NCBI RefSeq assembly: GCF_021728395.1
Contig: NZ_JAKKCM010000002.1
Location: 62,001 to 126,000 of the forward strand
DNA length: 64,000 bases
Direction: 5' to 3'
DNA from: Vibrio sp. J1-1
Lineage (GTDB): Bacteria; Pseudomonadota; Gammaproteobacteria; Enterobacterales; Vibrionaceae
A program made the position numbers and the translations under genes. The first letter of the stretch is position 1; every line of letters begins with the position of its first letter. Under the pieces are notes generated by a model. That model searched no databases. It was not told the DNA's origin and worked only from the letters and a program-made list of their open reading frames with translations. Positions 46,182-54,515 of the stretch are shown here, piece by piece.

Positions 46182-46336
46182 GTTATTCCAGTGGTTTAGG
46201 AGAGAGCCCTCTTGAATTGAATGAAAATATTGTTTTGTATTGGTGCAATAATGCTCAATTAAGTGCATGCACAACCAGTCACTTTTCCGCTTTACGCACA
46301 CTTAATCGATTGAATTTTCCATAAAAAATTTATCAT

Positions 46337-46366
46337 AAAAAAGTCACCTGGAATTCAGGTGGCTTC
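46337..46366 (-). terminator. Terminator of puuD
   Basis: AAGTCACCTG (46341-46350) pairs with CAGGTGGCTT (46356-46365), five-base loop; a run of A on the + strand gives a U-tail on the - strand, 24 bases after puuD. Confidence 0.8.
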
Positions 46367-46388
46367 AATTGATGAATGAATCGAGAGG

Positions 46389-47618
46389 TTAATTCAGCAC
46401 TTCTTTTAGGCGTTGTCGCTCTTCGTCAGTCATCTTTGTTTTATTCAAAAATGGCATATCAGCACTTTCAACCGAGCGAACCAGAATTCTTGCTTTCCAA
46501 CGCTCGATATCTTGCCAGCTGTCGAATACGGCACCGCTTGGCGCGACCTTGAATACATCATCCGTTGGTGTTGAGCTATGGCATTGACTACAGCGCTTAT
46601 CAATGATTTTTTTTGCAATCATCTGATCTTCAGTGAGCGATACCTGACTGGTGACGTCTTCATGATGGCCCTCTGTACTTGTCACTGTATCTTGTGTCGT
46701 TTTACCCGACGTTGACTGCCAACTCACAACAACGGCCAGCACTAACATTGCACCAGCACCGCTTAGAATGACACTTGGTCGATTTTGCCCGATATGTTTG
46801 AGGTTAAAGTAATGACGGATATACGCGCTGATGATCATAACGAAAAAGCCAATCAGCCAGTTCAGCGGATGTTGATAGATCATTGGGTAGTGATTACTGA
46901 TCATCAAGAAGATTACTGGCAGAGTGAAGTAGTTGTTATGAATTGAGCGTCGTTTACCTTCTAACCCCGGAGCTGGGTCAACGGTTTCACCTGCGGTAAC
47001 TTGCGCCACCATTTTTCTCTGGCCAGGAATGATCTTGTGGAACACGTTGTTGACCATAATCGACCCGATCAGTGCGCCCATATGAATAAATGCGCCACGA
47101 CCACTAAATAGCTGGGTAAAGCCGTAGAAAAATAGCGCACCAAACGCGAGTAATGCTGCACTGAATAGGGCCGTGTTACGGCTCAAAGGTGAACGCATTA
47201 ACGCTTCATAAACCACCACGCCCAATAGAATCCCACCAACGCCAATACCGACTGCTTGCAGAGACGTTAGCTCCATGACACGCGGGTCAATCAGATAAGC
47301 TTGGGCGTTGAAGTAGTACATCCAAATCATCAACGCAGAGCCAGTTAGCCATGTGGCGTAAGCTTCCCATTTAAACCAGTGCAGTTTTTCCGGGATTTTT
47401 TCCGGACCTACCTGATACTTGGCGACTTCGTAAAATCCACCGCCATGCACCGCCCATAAGTCGCCTTTGATGCCTTTGTCTTTTTTCCATTTTGGCGGTG
47501 TTTCTAGGTTGTTATCCAACCAAGTAAAGTAAAAGCTCGCTCCAATCCATGCTATGCCACAGATCACATGAAACCATTTGATAAACAGCGCCAGCCATTC
47601 ATAAAGTTGTGGCCACAT
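46389..47618 (-). CDS. puuD: Membrane urate hydroxylase PuuD with cytochrome c domain
   Basis: The 409-residue protein combines an integral urate hydroxylase domain of about eight spans (WFHVICGIAWIGASFYFTWL near residues 15-34; WAVHGGGFYEVAKYQVGPEK near 54-73) with a C-terminal cytochrome c domain carrying the haem motif CSQCH near residue 345. PuuD converts urate to 5-hydroxyisourate, passing electrons to the respiratory chain instead of oxygen directly, and replaces soluble uricase. It follows uraH by 113 bases on the same strand. Its stop is followed by a terminator. Confidence 0.95.
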   Translation of the reverse strand: MWPQLYEWLALFIKWFHVICGIAWIGASFYFTWLDNNLETPPKWKKDKGIKGDLWAVHGGGFYEVAKYQVGPEKIPEKLHWFKWEAYATWLTGSALMIWMYYFNAQAYLIDPRVMELTSLQAVGIGVGGILLGVVVYEALMRSPLSRNTALFSAALLAFGALFFYGFTQLFSGRGAFIHMGALIGSIMVNNVFHKIIPGQRKMVAQVTAGETVDPAPGLEGKRRSIHNNYFTLPVIFLMISNHYPMIYQHPLNWLIGFFVMIISAYIRHYFNLKHIGQNRPSVILSGAGAMLVLAVVVSWQSTSGKTTQDTVTSTEGHHEDVTSQVSLTEDQMIAKKIIDKRCSQCHSSTPTDDVFKVAPSGAVFDSWQDIERWKARILVRSVESADMPFLNKTKMTDEERQRLKEVLN

Positions 47619-47731
47619 CGTAATATTCCTTATTAACGTCTTACTCTTTGAAATTATGTCCTATTGATGTTGGATTGCGCTTTGCGAGGGGACTTCGCCA
47701 AACTGCCTCACTGAAGCACAATCCTCTCTTG

Positions 47732-48055
47732 TTAACTTCCCCGGTAACTCGAATAAGAGAATGGGGAAAGTAGAAGAGGGATGTGATAGTTACCCTCGTC
47801 AGAAACGTTGAAATTCACGTCAATGAGAGGAAAGAAAGCGCTGCCAAATTGCGCATCACAATAAGGTGCAACAAGAAAACGCAGCGTGTAACCCTGTTTT
47901 TCCAGGATTACTTCTGGGAACTTGGCGCGACCATCTTGATCGGTGGTGCCTTCTGCGAGACAGGTTTGGTCATTGAGGCTAAATAGTTGAACTTGAATAC
48001 CGGTGGCTGGTTTTCCGTTTGCGGTATCTAAAACGTGGCAACTGAGTTGTTTCAT
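47732..48055 (-). CDS. uraH: 5-hydroxyisourate hydrolase
   Basis: The 107-residue transthyretin-related protein hydrolyses 5-hydroxyisourate to OHCU. It starts LSCHVLDTANGKPATGIQVQ, with the catalytic His near residue 7, and ends in the family tag SYSSYRGS. It lacks a periplasmic signal. The start overlaps the uraD stop by four bases (ATGA), so the two are translationally coupled. Confidence 0.95.
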   Translation of the reverse strand: MKQLSCHVLDTANGKPATGIQVQLFSLNDQTCLAEGTTDQDGRAKFPEVILEKQGYTLRFLVAPYCDAQFGSAFFPLIDVNFNVSDEGNYHIPLLLSPFSYSSYRGS

Positions 48056-48543
48056 AACAAGGCTTCCATTCTGATGTTACTGATTTTCTGTTGTTCTATT
48101 GCTGCTTGATGTAGCTCTTCCTCCCGCGAGCGATTGATTCGGCCTTTGAGTAGGATGAGCATCTCTTCTGCAGTCTTGTTGGTGGCACACACAATAAAAA
48201 TGAAGCCAAATTTGTCGTGGTATTCGCGGTTGAGCTTAAGCAGTTCTTGCAACACATCGGTAGAAGCCTGTTTAACGTTCTTTTGCTCTTTTTCGCTGAG
48301 GTCTTTGCCTTGTGAGTATTTCTTTTTCAGGCTATTGAGATCACCAATCATCGGGTGACCTGCAAATGCTTCCAGCCAGTCGTTTTCTTTTAACTTGGTA
48401 AAGGCAATCTCTGCGCTACGAAGTAAAGAATCTATTGAGTCAAACGGCATGCGGATTTTCATTTCTTGCTGCCAACGTTGGCTGGTGCAAATTCTCTCTA
48501 GCTGTTCGTCACTCAGGTTCAAGGCAAGGTTTACTGTACTCAT
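48052..48543 (-). CDS. uraD: OHCU decarboxylase
   Basis: I use the ATG with complement at 48541-48543 (163 residues), which shares ATGA with the xdhC stop; an earlier in-frame start adds 16 residues inside xdhC. The family pattern is clear: MPFDSIDSLLRSAEIAF, the catalytic-His segment EAFAGHPMIGDLNSLKKKY, and FGFIFIVCATNKTAEEM. It decarboxylates 2-oxo-4-hydroxy-4-carboxy-5-ureidoimidazoline to (S)-allantoin. No allantoinase gene is in the window. Confidence 0.94.
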   Translation of the reverse strand: MSTVNLALNLSDEQLERICTSQRWQQEMKIRMPFDSIDSLLRSAEIAFTKLKENDWLEAFAGHPMIGDLNSLKKKYSQGKDLSEKEQKNVKQASTDVLQELLKLNREYHDKFGFIFIVCATNKTAEEMLILLKGRINRSREEELHQAAIEQQKISNIRMEALL

Positions 48544-49451
48544 TGATGATTTTCCTTGATATTTTTGCGCGCAAGATTGGCTTGTTGCCATTGTTCTTCG
48601 TTATGTTGTTTTACGTCTGGCTGCATTTCATTGTGTTGTTTATTAGCTTGATGCTGCTTAAACCGTGCCATCAATTGGGCAGAAACCGAGACCGCCACTT
48701 CCATTGGTAATTTGCCAGTGATGTCTGGATTCCCAATCGGGCAGGTGAGCTGGTCGAGCAAGTTGACGTTGCTCAGCTGTTCTTGAAGGCGGAATCTGAA
48801 ACGTTGGCTTTTACCTTGCGAGCCAATTAACCCCACATAAGCGAAGCGCTGACTTTCGAGCGCATGCTGAGTCAGCTCAAAATCAAGCGCGTGGTCTTGA
48901 GTCATGATCAACACGAACGTGTGGTCTTGCAGTGTTTCAATTGCATCGACCGGATTAATAAGTAGCGCTGTCTCTATTCCTTTTTGCGATAAAGGCGCTA
49001 GCCATTCTGAGCGACTATCGATGACTTTTACATGGCAAGGCAATCCATTGAGAATGCTGGTGAGTGCCTGACAAATATGTCCGGCACCAAATATCACCAC
49101 TTGCGGAGTTTGCGTCTGGAAGAATTCGAACATCACTTGTACCGCTCCGCCGCAACACTGCCCAAGATCCGCAGATAAGGCAAAGCGTTCGATAATTGGT
49201 TCAGCGTGTTGAAGCGCTAGGTTTTCACGCGCTTTGGCGATCACCTGGTATTCGAGGTTACCGCCGCCAAGAGTATCGAACTGACCTTGAGCCGAGATAA
49301 CCATCTTCGCACCACTAGAGCGCGGTACAGAGCCCACATAAGCCAGAACCGTTGCAATACAGTAAGCCTGACCTTGTTGCTCAAGTTGCTGGCAGGCGGC
49401 TAACCAGTTCATACCTGAGTTAGACAGGTAGGCCTCATTCTTCGACGACAT
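48540..49451 (-). CDS. xdhC: Xanthine dehydrogenase maturation factor XdhC
   Basis: I use the ATG with complement at 49449-49451 (303 residues), preceded by AGGAGGAA seven bases away; a longer in-frame start lies within xdhB. XdhC binds molybdenum cofactor, promotes its sulfuration and inserts it into XdhB. The N-terminal XdhC/CoxI domain (YVGSVPRSSGAKMVI, GGGNLEYQV, LGQCCGGAVQVMFE) is followed by a Rossmann domain (VVIFGAGHICQALTSIL near 125-141; YVGLIGSQGKSQRFRFRLQE). Overlaps xdhB by 17 bases and uraD by four. Confidence 0.93.
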   Translation of the reverse strand: MSSKNEAYLSNSGMNWLAACQQLEQQGQAYCIATVLAYVGSVPRSSGAKMVISAQGQFDTLGGGNLEYQVIAKARENLALQHAEPIIERFALSADLGQCCGGAVQVMFEFFQTQTPQVVIFGAGHICQALTSILNGLPCHVKVIDSRSEWLAPLSQKGIETALLINPVDAIETLQDHTFVLIMTQDHALDFELTQHALESQRFAYVGLIGSQGKSQRFRFRLQEQLSNVNLLDQLTCPIGNPDITGKLPMEVAVSVSAQLMARFKQHQANKQHNEMQPDVKQHNEEQWQQANLARKNIKENHQ

Positions 49452-51831
49452 AAGATTCCTCCTGCATTGGCTGCTCCGCGAGCCACTGTTGCTGATGCTC
49501 ACAAGCATTTAGGATTTCTTCACCCGTTGCAGGCGCGTGCAGTGCTGGCGTACATTGATGTTGACTGATAGAGGCAACGGCATCGTAAATAGCACACCAG
49601 ACACTGTTCGCATGCATGAATGGTGGTTCGCCAACTGCTTTGGAACGGTAAATGCTATATTCCGGATTGGCTTGATCGTACAGATCCACGTGCATCTGTT
49701 TAGGGTAGTCACCGATGGTCGGGATTTTGTAGTTCATCGGGCTATTACTCAGCAGATGTCCATTTTCATCCCAGACTAACTCCTCTGTGGTTAACCAGCC
49801 TATCCCCTGAATGAATGCGCCTTCAATTTGTCCCTTATCGATTGCCGGGTTCAGGCTGTTACCTACATCATGAAGAATGTCGACTTTTTCTACGCGCATT
49901 TCGCCTGTTAGGGTGTCGATCGTGACTTCTGAGCAGGAGGCACCCAGGGCGAAATAGAAGAACGGACGACCAGTGGCAGTGTTGCGGTCATAACCAATTT
50001 TTGGCGTTTGGTAGAATCCGCTTGAAGAAAGGGAAATACGGTTCATATACGCCAACTGAACTAACTCCGCCCAACTGACGGGTTGTTGGTATTTCGGTGA
50101 TGATTCAATACCGACAAGCTCACCGTTGACGATGTCTGCCTCTTCGACTTGATAATGTTCACAAGCGAAATCAAGTAAGCGTTGTTTAATCGTCATTGCT
50201 GCATTATGCGCCGCCATACCGTTAAGATCGGCACCAGAAGAGGCGGCTGTCGGTGAGGTGTTCGGCACTTTGTCTGTGCGGGTTGAGGTGACAAGCACTT
50301 TGTTAATATCGATGCCGAAAGACTGAGCAACGATCTGTTGTATTTTCGTATGCAGACCTTGTCCCATCTCTGTCCCGCCGTGTGATACCTGAAGTGTCCC
50401 ATCGGTGTAGACGTGAATCAGCGCGCCCGCTTGGTTAAGGTGTGTTGCAGTAAACGCAATCCCGAATTTGACTGGGGTTAATGCCAGCCCTTTTTTCAGT
50501 ACCGGGTTACTTTGGTTCCACTGTTTGATTGATTCACGACGAGCGCGGTAATCACTTTGCTGCTCAAGCTGTCGCATAATGTCTAGCATTGCATCACGCT
50601 GTTCGACTTCCATGCCATACGGTGTGGTGTGTGCTTCGTCGCGATACAGATTTTTGTAACGAACATCGAGCGAATCCTGTCCAACCTGAAGCGCTAAATC
50701 TTGTATTGCTTTTTCAATCGCGATCATGCCTTGAGGTCCGCCGAATCCACGGAATGCTGTGTGGGAAACCATATCGGTTTTTAGCCTGTTCCCAACTACA
50801 CATGCTTGGCCTAACGAGTAAGCGTTATCTGCGTGGAACATGGCACGATCGACAATCGCATCTGACAAGTCAGGAGAGTGGCCACACAAACCGTTCACTT
50901 CGATATTCGCGGCAAAGATCTGGCCTTGAGCGTCTGCCGCAAGCTGGTAACGGTTGTAGAATGGGTGACGCTTACCCGTGGCCGTCATATCCAGTGAACG
51001 AGGGAGGCGCATTTTTACTGCGCGTTTTGTATGGTGCGCCCCAAGAGCTGCCAGGCACGCCCATTGAGCCGCCTGACTTTCTTTACCACCAAAGCCTCCG
51101 CCCATACGGCGCATATCAACCGTGACGCGGTTAAAGTCTATAGCCAATACTTCGGCGACTAATTTCTGCACTTCTGACGGATTTTGGGTTGAAGAACGTA
51201 AGAATATACCGCCATCTTCGGTTAGCTCCGCAAGACTTACCTGACCTTCTAAATAGAAGTGTTCCTGTCCGCCGACATAGATGTCGCCTTGAATATAAAC
51301 TGGCGCTTGGTCAAAGACTTGTTGTTCGACTTTTTTACCCATCTGGTGCGAAGGCAACAGGGGAGCTTGTAATGCGGCTGTTGGATAAGTCAGCGCCAGG
51401 CCGTCTGTTTCGGTGTACTCAACCTTCGCCAGACTTGCGGCTTTCCATGCCAGCTCGTGCGTCGTCGCCAGAATTAGGGCAATAGGCTGTCCGAAGTACT
51501 TAATCTCGTTATCTATCGCCAGTAATGGATCGCCTTTGAGAATGGTACCAATGTCTTTTTCTCCGGGAATCGAGGTCTCTGTCAGTACTTTAACGACACC
51601 TTCTGCGCGCTCAACGTCTGATAAGTTGAGCTGTGTAATGTGACCTTTGGCGATGGTACTGGTAACAACGGCCGCGTGCACACATCCCGCCGGAATGGCG
51701 TAGTCATCGACAAAAAGCGCTTCACCGCTGACCTGTTTATCGGCACTTTCATGCTTGTAAGGTTTCCCTACGACTTGTTGGGATTCAGGGAGTATGGTTT
51801 GTCCTGATTCAACCTGAGTTAACTTACGCAT
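49435..51831 (-). CDS. xdhB: Xanthine dehydrogenase molybdopterin-binding large subunit
   Basis: I use the ATG with complement at 51829-51831 (798 residues), which overlaps the xdhA stop by eight bases. This subunit binds the molybdenum cofactor and hydroxylates hypoxanthine and xanthine. Visible motifs include RMGGGFGGKESQAAQWACLA near residue 248, TAFRGFGGPQG, GTEMGQGLHTKIQQIVAQSF near residue 500, TSPTAASSGADLNGMA, and the catalytic Glu segment SKAVGEPPFMHANSVW near residue 730. It works as a heterotetramer with XdhA. Confidence 0.95.
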   Translation of the reverse strand: MRKLTQVESGQTILPESQQVVGKPYKHESADKQVSGEALFVDDYAIPAGCVHAAVVTSTIAKGHITQLNLSDVERAEGVVKVLTETSIPGEKDIGTILKGDPLLAIDNEIKYFGQPIALILATTHELAWKAASLAKVEYTETDGLALTYPTAALQAPLLPSHQMGKKVEQQVFDQAPVYIQGDIYVGGQEHFYLEGQVSLAELTEDGGIFLRSSTQNPSEVQKLVAEVLAIDFNRVTVDMRRMGGGFGGKESQAAQWACLAALGAHHTKRAVKMRLPRSLDMTATGKRHPFYNRYQLAADAQGQIFAANIEVNGLCGHSPDLSDAIVDRAMFHADNAYSLGQACVVGNRLKTDMVSHTAFRGFGGPQGMIAIEKAIQDLALQVGQDSLDVRYKNLYRDEAHTTPYGMEVEQRDAMLDIMRQLEQQSDYRARRESIKQWNQSNPVLKKGLALTPVKFGIAFTATHLNQAGALIHVYTDGTLQVSHGGTEMGQGLHTKIQQIVAQSFGIDINKVLVTSTRTDKVPNTSPTAASSGADLNGMAAHNAAMTIKQRLLDFACEHYQVEEADIVNGELVGIESSPKYQQPVSWAELVQLAYMNRISLSSSGFYQTPKIGYDRNTATGRPFFYFALGASCSEVTIDTLTGEMRVEKVDILHDVGNSLNPAIDKGQIEGAFIQGIGWLTTEELVWDENGHLLSNSPMNYKIPTIGDYPKQMHVDLYDQANPEYSIYRSKAVGEPPFMHANSVWCAIYDAVASISQHQCTPALHAPATGEEILNACEHQQQWLAEQPMQEESYVVEE

Positions 51832-53236
51832 CTTGCACCAACCTTGTCTCAATACTCTGAGACTCCAAATAAAACCGTTTAAGTAGGTTCTGAACCAACC
51901 TGACTCGATAAGTATTACTGCCTCGTACATCACTTAGTGGCTGAATGACATGAGGCACCATTTCCTGCGCTTGCTCTACGACAGAAAGCGACAATGGTTT
52001 ACCAACAAATAAGACTTCTAATTTGCTGAGGCGCACTGACTTAGCGGCTACTCCGCCAGCAGAAATGATGCAGTGAGTGACGCATTGGTTGGAATCAAAT
52101 GCCATGTTCAGTCCTAACGTGACCGTGGCGATATCATCCTCGTAGCGTTTACTGACTTTATAGATGGCGTGGCGCTCGTTTTTAGCAAGTTGAGGCAAGT
52201 GAATCGCACTGATCCACTGGTTAGGCTGAAGTACAGTCTGACGATAGCCAGTAATGTATTCCTCTGGGGCTAGCAGCACTTTGTCTTCGCCATCATCTAG
52301 TTCAATCAGGCCATGCAGGCTGATAAGTAGCGGGGCAATATCGCCAATTGGTGAGGCGTGGCCGAGACTGCCACCAAGCGTTGCTCTGTGGCGAATAGTC
52401 AAGCTACCTAAGCGTTCAATCACTTCATCAGCCGTAGGGAAGTGTTGTTTAATGAACTCATGAACTTGCGTCATTGGCACGGCTGCACCAATACGCCAAC
52501 CTGCCGAAGTGTCTGTGATCGTCAGTAAGTCATCGACGTGAGACAAATCGATCAGTTGTGGCAGAGGTTTGTGTTGCTGTGTCACCTCTAGCGATAAATC
52601 CGTACCGCCCGCGATCATTTTTGCCTTTGGCATCTCTTTGATTGCCTGAGCGAGTTGCTGACGATTTTTTGGGCGCGCGTAGTTTGGCTCATTTGATTCT
52701 GCCACTGAAGCCATCCATGCTTTGACGGCTGTTTCATGAACGCTAAGCGGATCATCAATATGGCTTGCAGCAATCGAGTTCGCTGCTTCAATCAGTGGAC
52801 CGTAGCCCGTGCATCGACACAGGTTGCCTGACAGAAAGTGAGCTGGGTTATGCGGCGCTACTTCTTGCTTTGACAGTGCGTAGAGCGACATCACAATTCC
52901 TGGAGTACAAAAGCCGCATTGAGAACCGTGGTGATCAACAACGGTTTGCTGCACAGGATGAAGCTGATCGTTTTGTTTTAGGTGCTCCACGGTAATGATC
53001 TGTTTACCGTGCAGAGCATGAATCGGGGTGATGCAGGCGTTGATTTGTCGATAACTCAGTTTATCTGCGTCATCGGTATCAACGACTACTACCGTACAAG
53101 CGCCACAATCACCACTGGCACACCCTTCTTTAGAGCCTGTCATGTGTTTTTGTTCACGCAAGTAGTTCAAAAGCATGGTGTCTGCTTTTGCTGATGTCAC
53201 TGTAACGACATCATTATTAATCATGAGCTCTAACAT
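51824..53236 (-). CDS. xdhA: Xanthine dehydrogenase small subunit (2Fe-2S and FAD)
   Basis: The 470-residue protein starts after AGAGGAAG. A plant-type ferredoxin domain carries C39, C44 and C47 (KEGCASGDCGACTVVVVD). A second cluster uses CGFCTPG near residue 112 and NLCRCTGYGP near residue 143. The FAD-binding domain follows (MIAGGTDLSLEVTQQHKPLP near 212-230; TLGGSLGHASPIGDIAPLLI). It passes electrons from XdhB to NAD+. First gene of the catabolic operon, with two operator-like dyads upstream. Confidence 0.96.
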   Translation of the reverse strand: MLELMINNDVVTVTSAKADTMLLNYLREQKHMTGSKEGCASGDCGACTVVVVDTDDADKLSYRQINACITPIHALHGKQIITVEHLKQNDQLHPVQQTVVDHHGSQCGFCTPGIVMSLYALSKQEVAPHNPAHFLSGNLCRCTGYGPLIEAANSIAASHIDDPLSVHETAVKAWMASVAESNEPNYARPKNRQQLAQAIKEMPKAKMIAGGTDLSLEVTQQHKPLPQLIDLSHVDDLLTITDTSAGWRIGAAVPMTQVHEFIKQHFPTADEVIERLGSLTIRHRATLGGSLGHASPIGDIAPLLISLHGLIELDDGEDKVLLAPEEYITGYRQTVLQPNQWISAIHLPQLAKNERHAIYKVSKRYEDDIATVTLGLNMAFDSNQCVTHCIISAGGVAAKSVRLSKLEVLFVGKPLSLSVVEQAQEMVPHVIQPLSDVRGSNTYRVRLVQNLLKRFYLESQSIETRLVQDA

Positions 53237-53265
53237 AACTTCCTCTATTCATTATTGTTAAAAAC

Positions 53266-53281
53266 CTGTCCATATGGTCAA
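53266..53281. promoter_or_regulatory. RutR-like operator 1 upstream of xdhA
   Basis: CTGTCCATATGGTCAA matches the RutR-type dyad TTGACCA-NN-TGGTCAA at 14 of 16 positions and starts 30 bases upstream of the xdhA start, so it would lie near the promoter or in the leader. Confidence 0.6.
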
Positions 53282-53377
53282 CTCAAGAGCCCCAAAATAG
53301 CTCGCGCAGTCTTGGCGAAAGCACAAGCTAAGGATGAATCTGTTATTCGTTTCGTCTTTGCATAACTAGCCTACTTG

Positions 53378-53429
53378 TTGGTATTAGCCAGTTGGTATTA
53401 GCCAGTTGGTATTAGCCAGTTGGTATTAG
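53378..53429. repeat. 14-bp tandem repeat, 3.7 copies, with operator-like junctions
   Basis: The unit TTGGTATTAGCCAG occurs three times exactly and a fourth time truncated to ten bases. Each junction gives GCCAGTTGGTA, similar to the core CCAATTGG of the operator at 53445-53460. The repeats lie between the two operator-like sites in the xdhA-regulator gap. Confidence 0.9.
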
Positions 53430-53444
53430 GACTAAAGCAAAAAC

Positions 53445-53460
53445 CTGACCAATTGGTCGT
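53445..53460. promoter_or_regulatory. RutR-like operator 2 in the xdhA/regulator intergenic region
   Basis: CTGACCAATTGGTCGT contains the perfect 12-bp dyad GACCAATTGGTC and fits the RutR consensus TTGACCA-NN-TGGTCAA at 13 of 16 positions. Confidence 0.65.
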
Positions 53461-53614
53461 ATTTTTAAAAATAACTTTCCACTTTTAGCTTGAAGGCTTA
53501 TATATCAAGCATAATATGCGTGCCAGAAAACCCCAATAATTTGAGGGGATCTGATGGGGCGACTGGATTATGTATAACTTTGGTGCTAGCTGTTGTATAC
53601 ATTGCACTCATTTG

Positions 53615-53728
53615 ATGCAGGTCTCGTCCAGCGGAGCAATGGTGACCCCCGATATCAACGGATTGCTGAGCGTTCTCGGGGTTGGCGCGTATCTTGTACA
53701 GAGGTCAATAGGCACTTTAGCCAGCTAA
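53615..53728 (+). CDS. Possible 37-residue ORF coupled to an upstream frame
   Basis: The frame starts at an ATG that overlaps the TGA of a preceding hydrophobic open stretch (53519-53615, ending LVLAVVYIALI). It reads MQVSSSGAMVTPDINGLLSV and LGVGAYLVQRSIGTLAS. Together the two look like a membrane segment broken by a frame change, or a small leader ORF before the TetR-type gene. I recognise no family, and it may be non-coding. Confidence 0.25.
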   Translation: MQVSSSGAMVTPDINGLLSVLGVGAYLVQRSIGTLAS

Positions 53729-53787
53729 GATGAAAAGCTATTTGTTAAGATTGGTAGAGACAAAAAGTCGAAAGATAAGGAGTCAAC

Positions 53788-54429
53788 TTGGTTGTTGAAG
53801 CAGGGCAAACGAAACGAGCTAATGTCGGTGAGATCAGGCGACGTAATGAAGAGCAAATCTTACAAGCCGCGGCAGATGAGTTCGTCAAGCATGGTTACAA
53901 AGGCACCTCTGTTCAGGCCATTGCTGACAGAGTGAACCTACCTAAGGCGAACCTGCTGTACTACTTCAAGTCAAAGACAGGCCTCTATAAAGCGTTATTG
54001 AAAGATATACTCACGCTATGGAATGACGGTTTTTCAGAACAAGCCGCGACGTTGCCGCCTGAAGTCGTGCTGAGAAATTACATCGTCGGCAAGATGCAAT
54101 ACAGCCGAACACACCCAAAAGAGTCGAAGATCTTCGCACAAGAGATTATTCAAGGTGCGCCTATTATTGCAGATTCAATTCAGTTCCCAATGGTCAACTG
54201 GGCAGCAGGCAAAGCCACTATCATTCAATCCTGGATCGATCAGGGACTGATTCGCCCTGTTGAGCCTTTGCACTTGTTGTTTCTGATTTGGGGAGCCACT
54301 CAGTTTTACGCCGATTTTGATACCGAGATCAGGTTGATCAAAGGTGGACCTCTGTCGACAGAAGAGTTTGAAAAAGCGCAGGAGTTTGTCGTCGATATGG
54401 TTTTAAGGGGTTTAAGAGTAACAGAGTAG
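53788..54429 (+). CDS. RutR-like TetR-family regulator of purine catabolism
   Basis: The 213-residue protein uses a TTG start with AAGGAG six bases upstream. The N-terminal helix-turn-helix reads EEQILQAAADEFVKHGYKGT then SVQAIADRVNLPKANLLYYF. The C-terminal domain has the RutR (YcdC) pattern (RTHPKESKIFAQEIIQGAPI). RutR in E. coli binds uracil or thymine and TTGACCANNTGGTCAA sites. Matching dyads lie between this gene and xdhA and at the NCS2 permease, so it probably represses purine degradation with a purine or pyrimidine ligand. Confidence 0.88.
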   Translation: MVVEAGQTKRANVGEIRRRNEEQILQAAADEFVKHGYKGTSVQAIADRVNLPKANLLYYFKSKTGLYKALLKDILTLWNDGFSEQAATLPPEVVLRNYIVGKMQYSRTHPKESKIFAQEIIQGAPIIADSIQFPMVNWAAGKATIIQSWIDQGLIRPVEPLHLLFLIWGATQFYADFDTEIRLIKGGPLSTEEFEKAQEFVVDMVLRGLRVTE

Positions 54430-54448
54430 TCTTGGACTCATACGGTTT

Positions 54449-54486
54449 AAAAATGGCAGCTTAACTAAATTAGCGCTGCCATTTTT
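54449..54486. terminator. Bidirectional terminator between regulator and sensor kinase genes
   Basis: AAAAATGGCAGC (54449-54460) and GCTGCCATTTTT (54475-54486) form a perfect 12-bp stem with U-runs on both strands. Confidence 0.88.
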
Positions 54487-54515
54487 ATTCTGCTCTGTTT
54501 GAATACTCTCCAAAC

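Noticed and set aside
50589-51125. 178-codon + strand open frame across xdhB
   Set aside because: Antisense to strongly conserved xanthine dehydrogenase coding sequence; composition is not protein-like.
48540-51933. Possible N-terminal extensions or fusions of xdhB, xdhC and uraD
   Set aside because: The longer frames only run back into the preceding gene; the internal ATGs have ribosome sites or ATGA overlaps and match family N-termini.
53378-53429. CRISPR-like array
   Set aside because: The units are only 14 bases, directly abutting with no spacers, and no cas genes are present.
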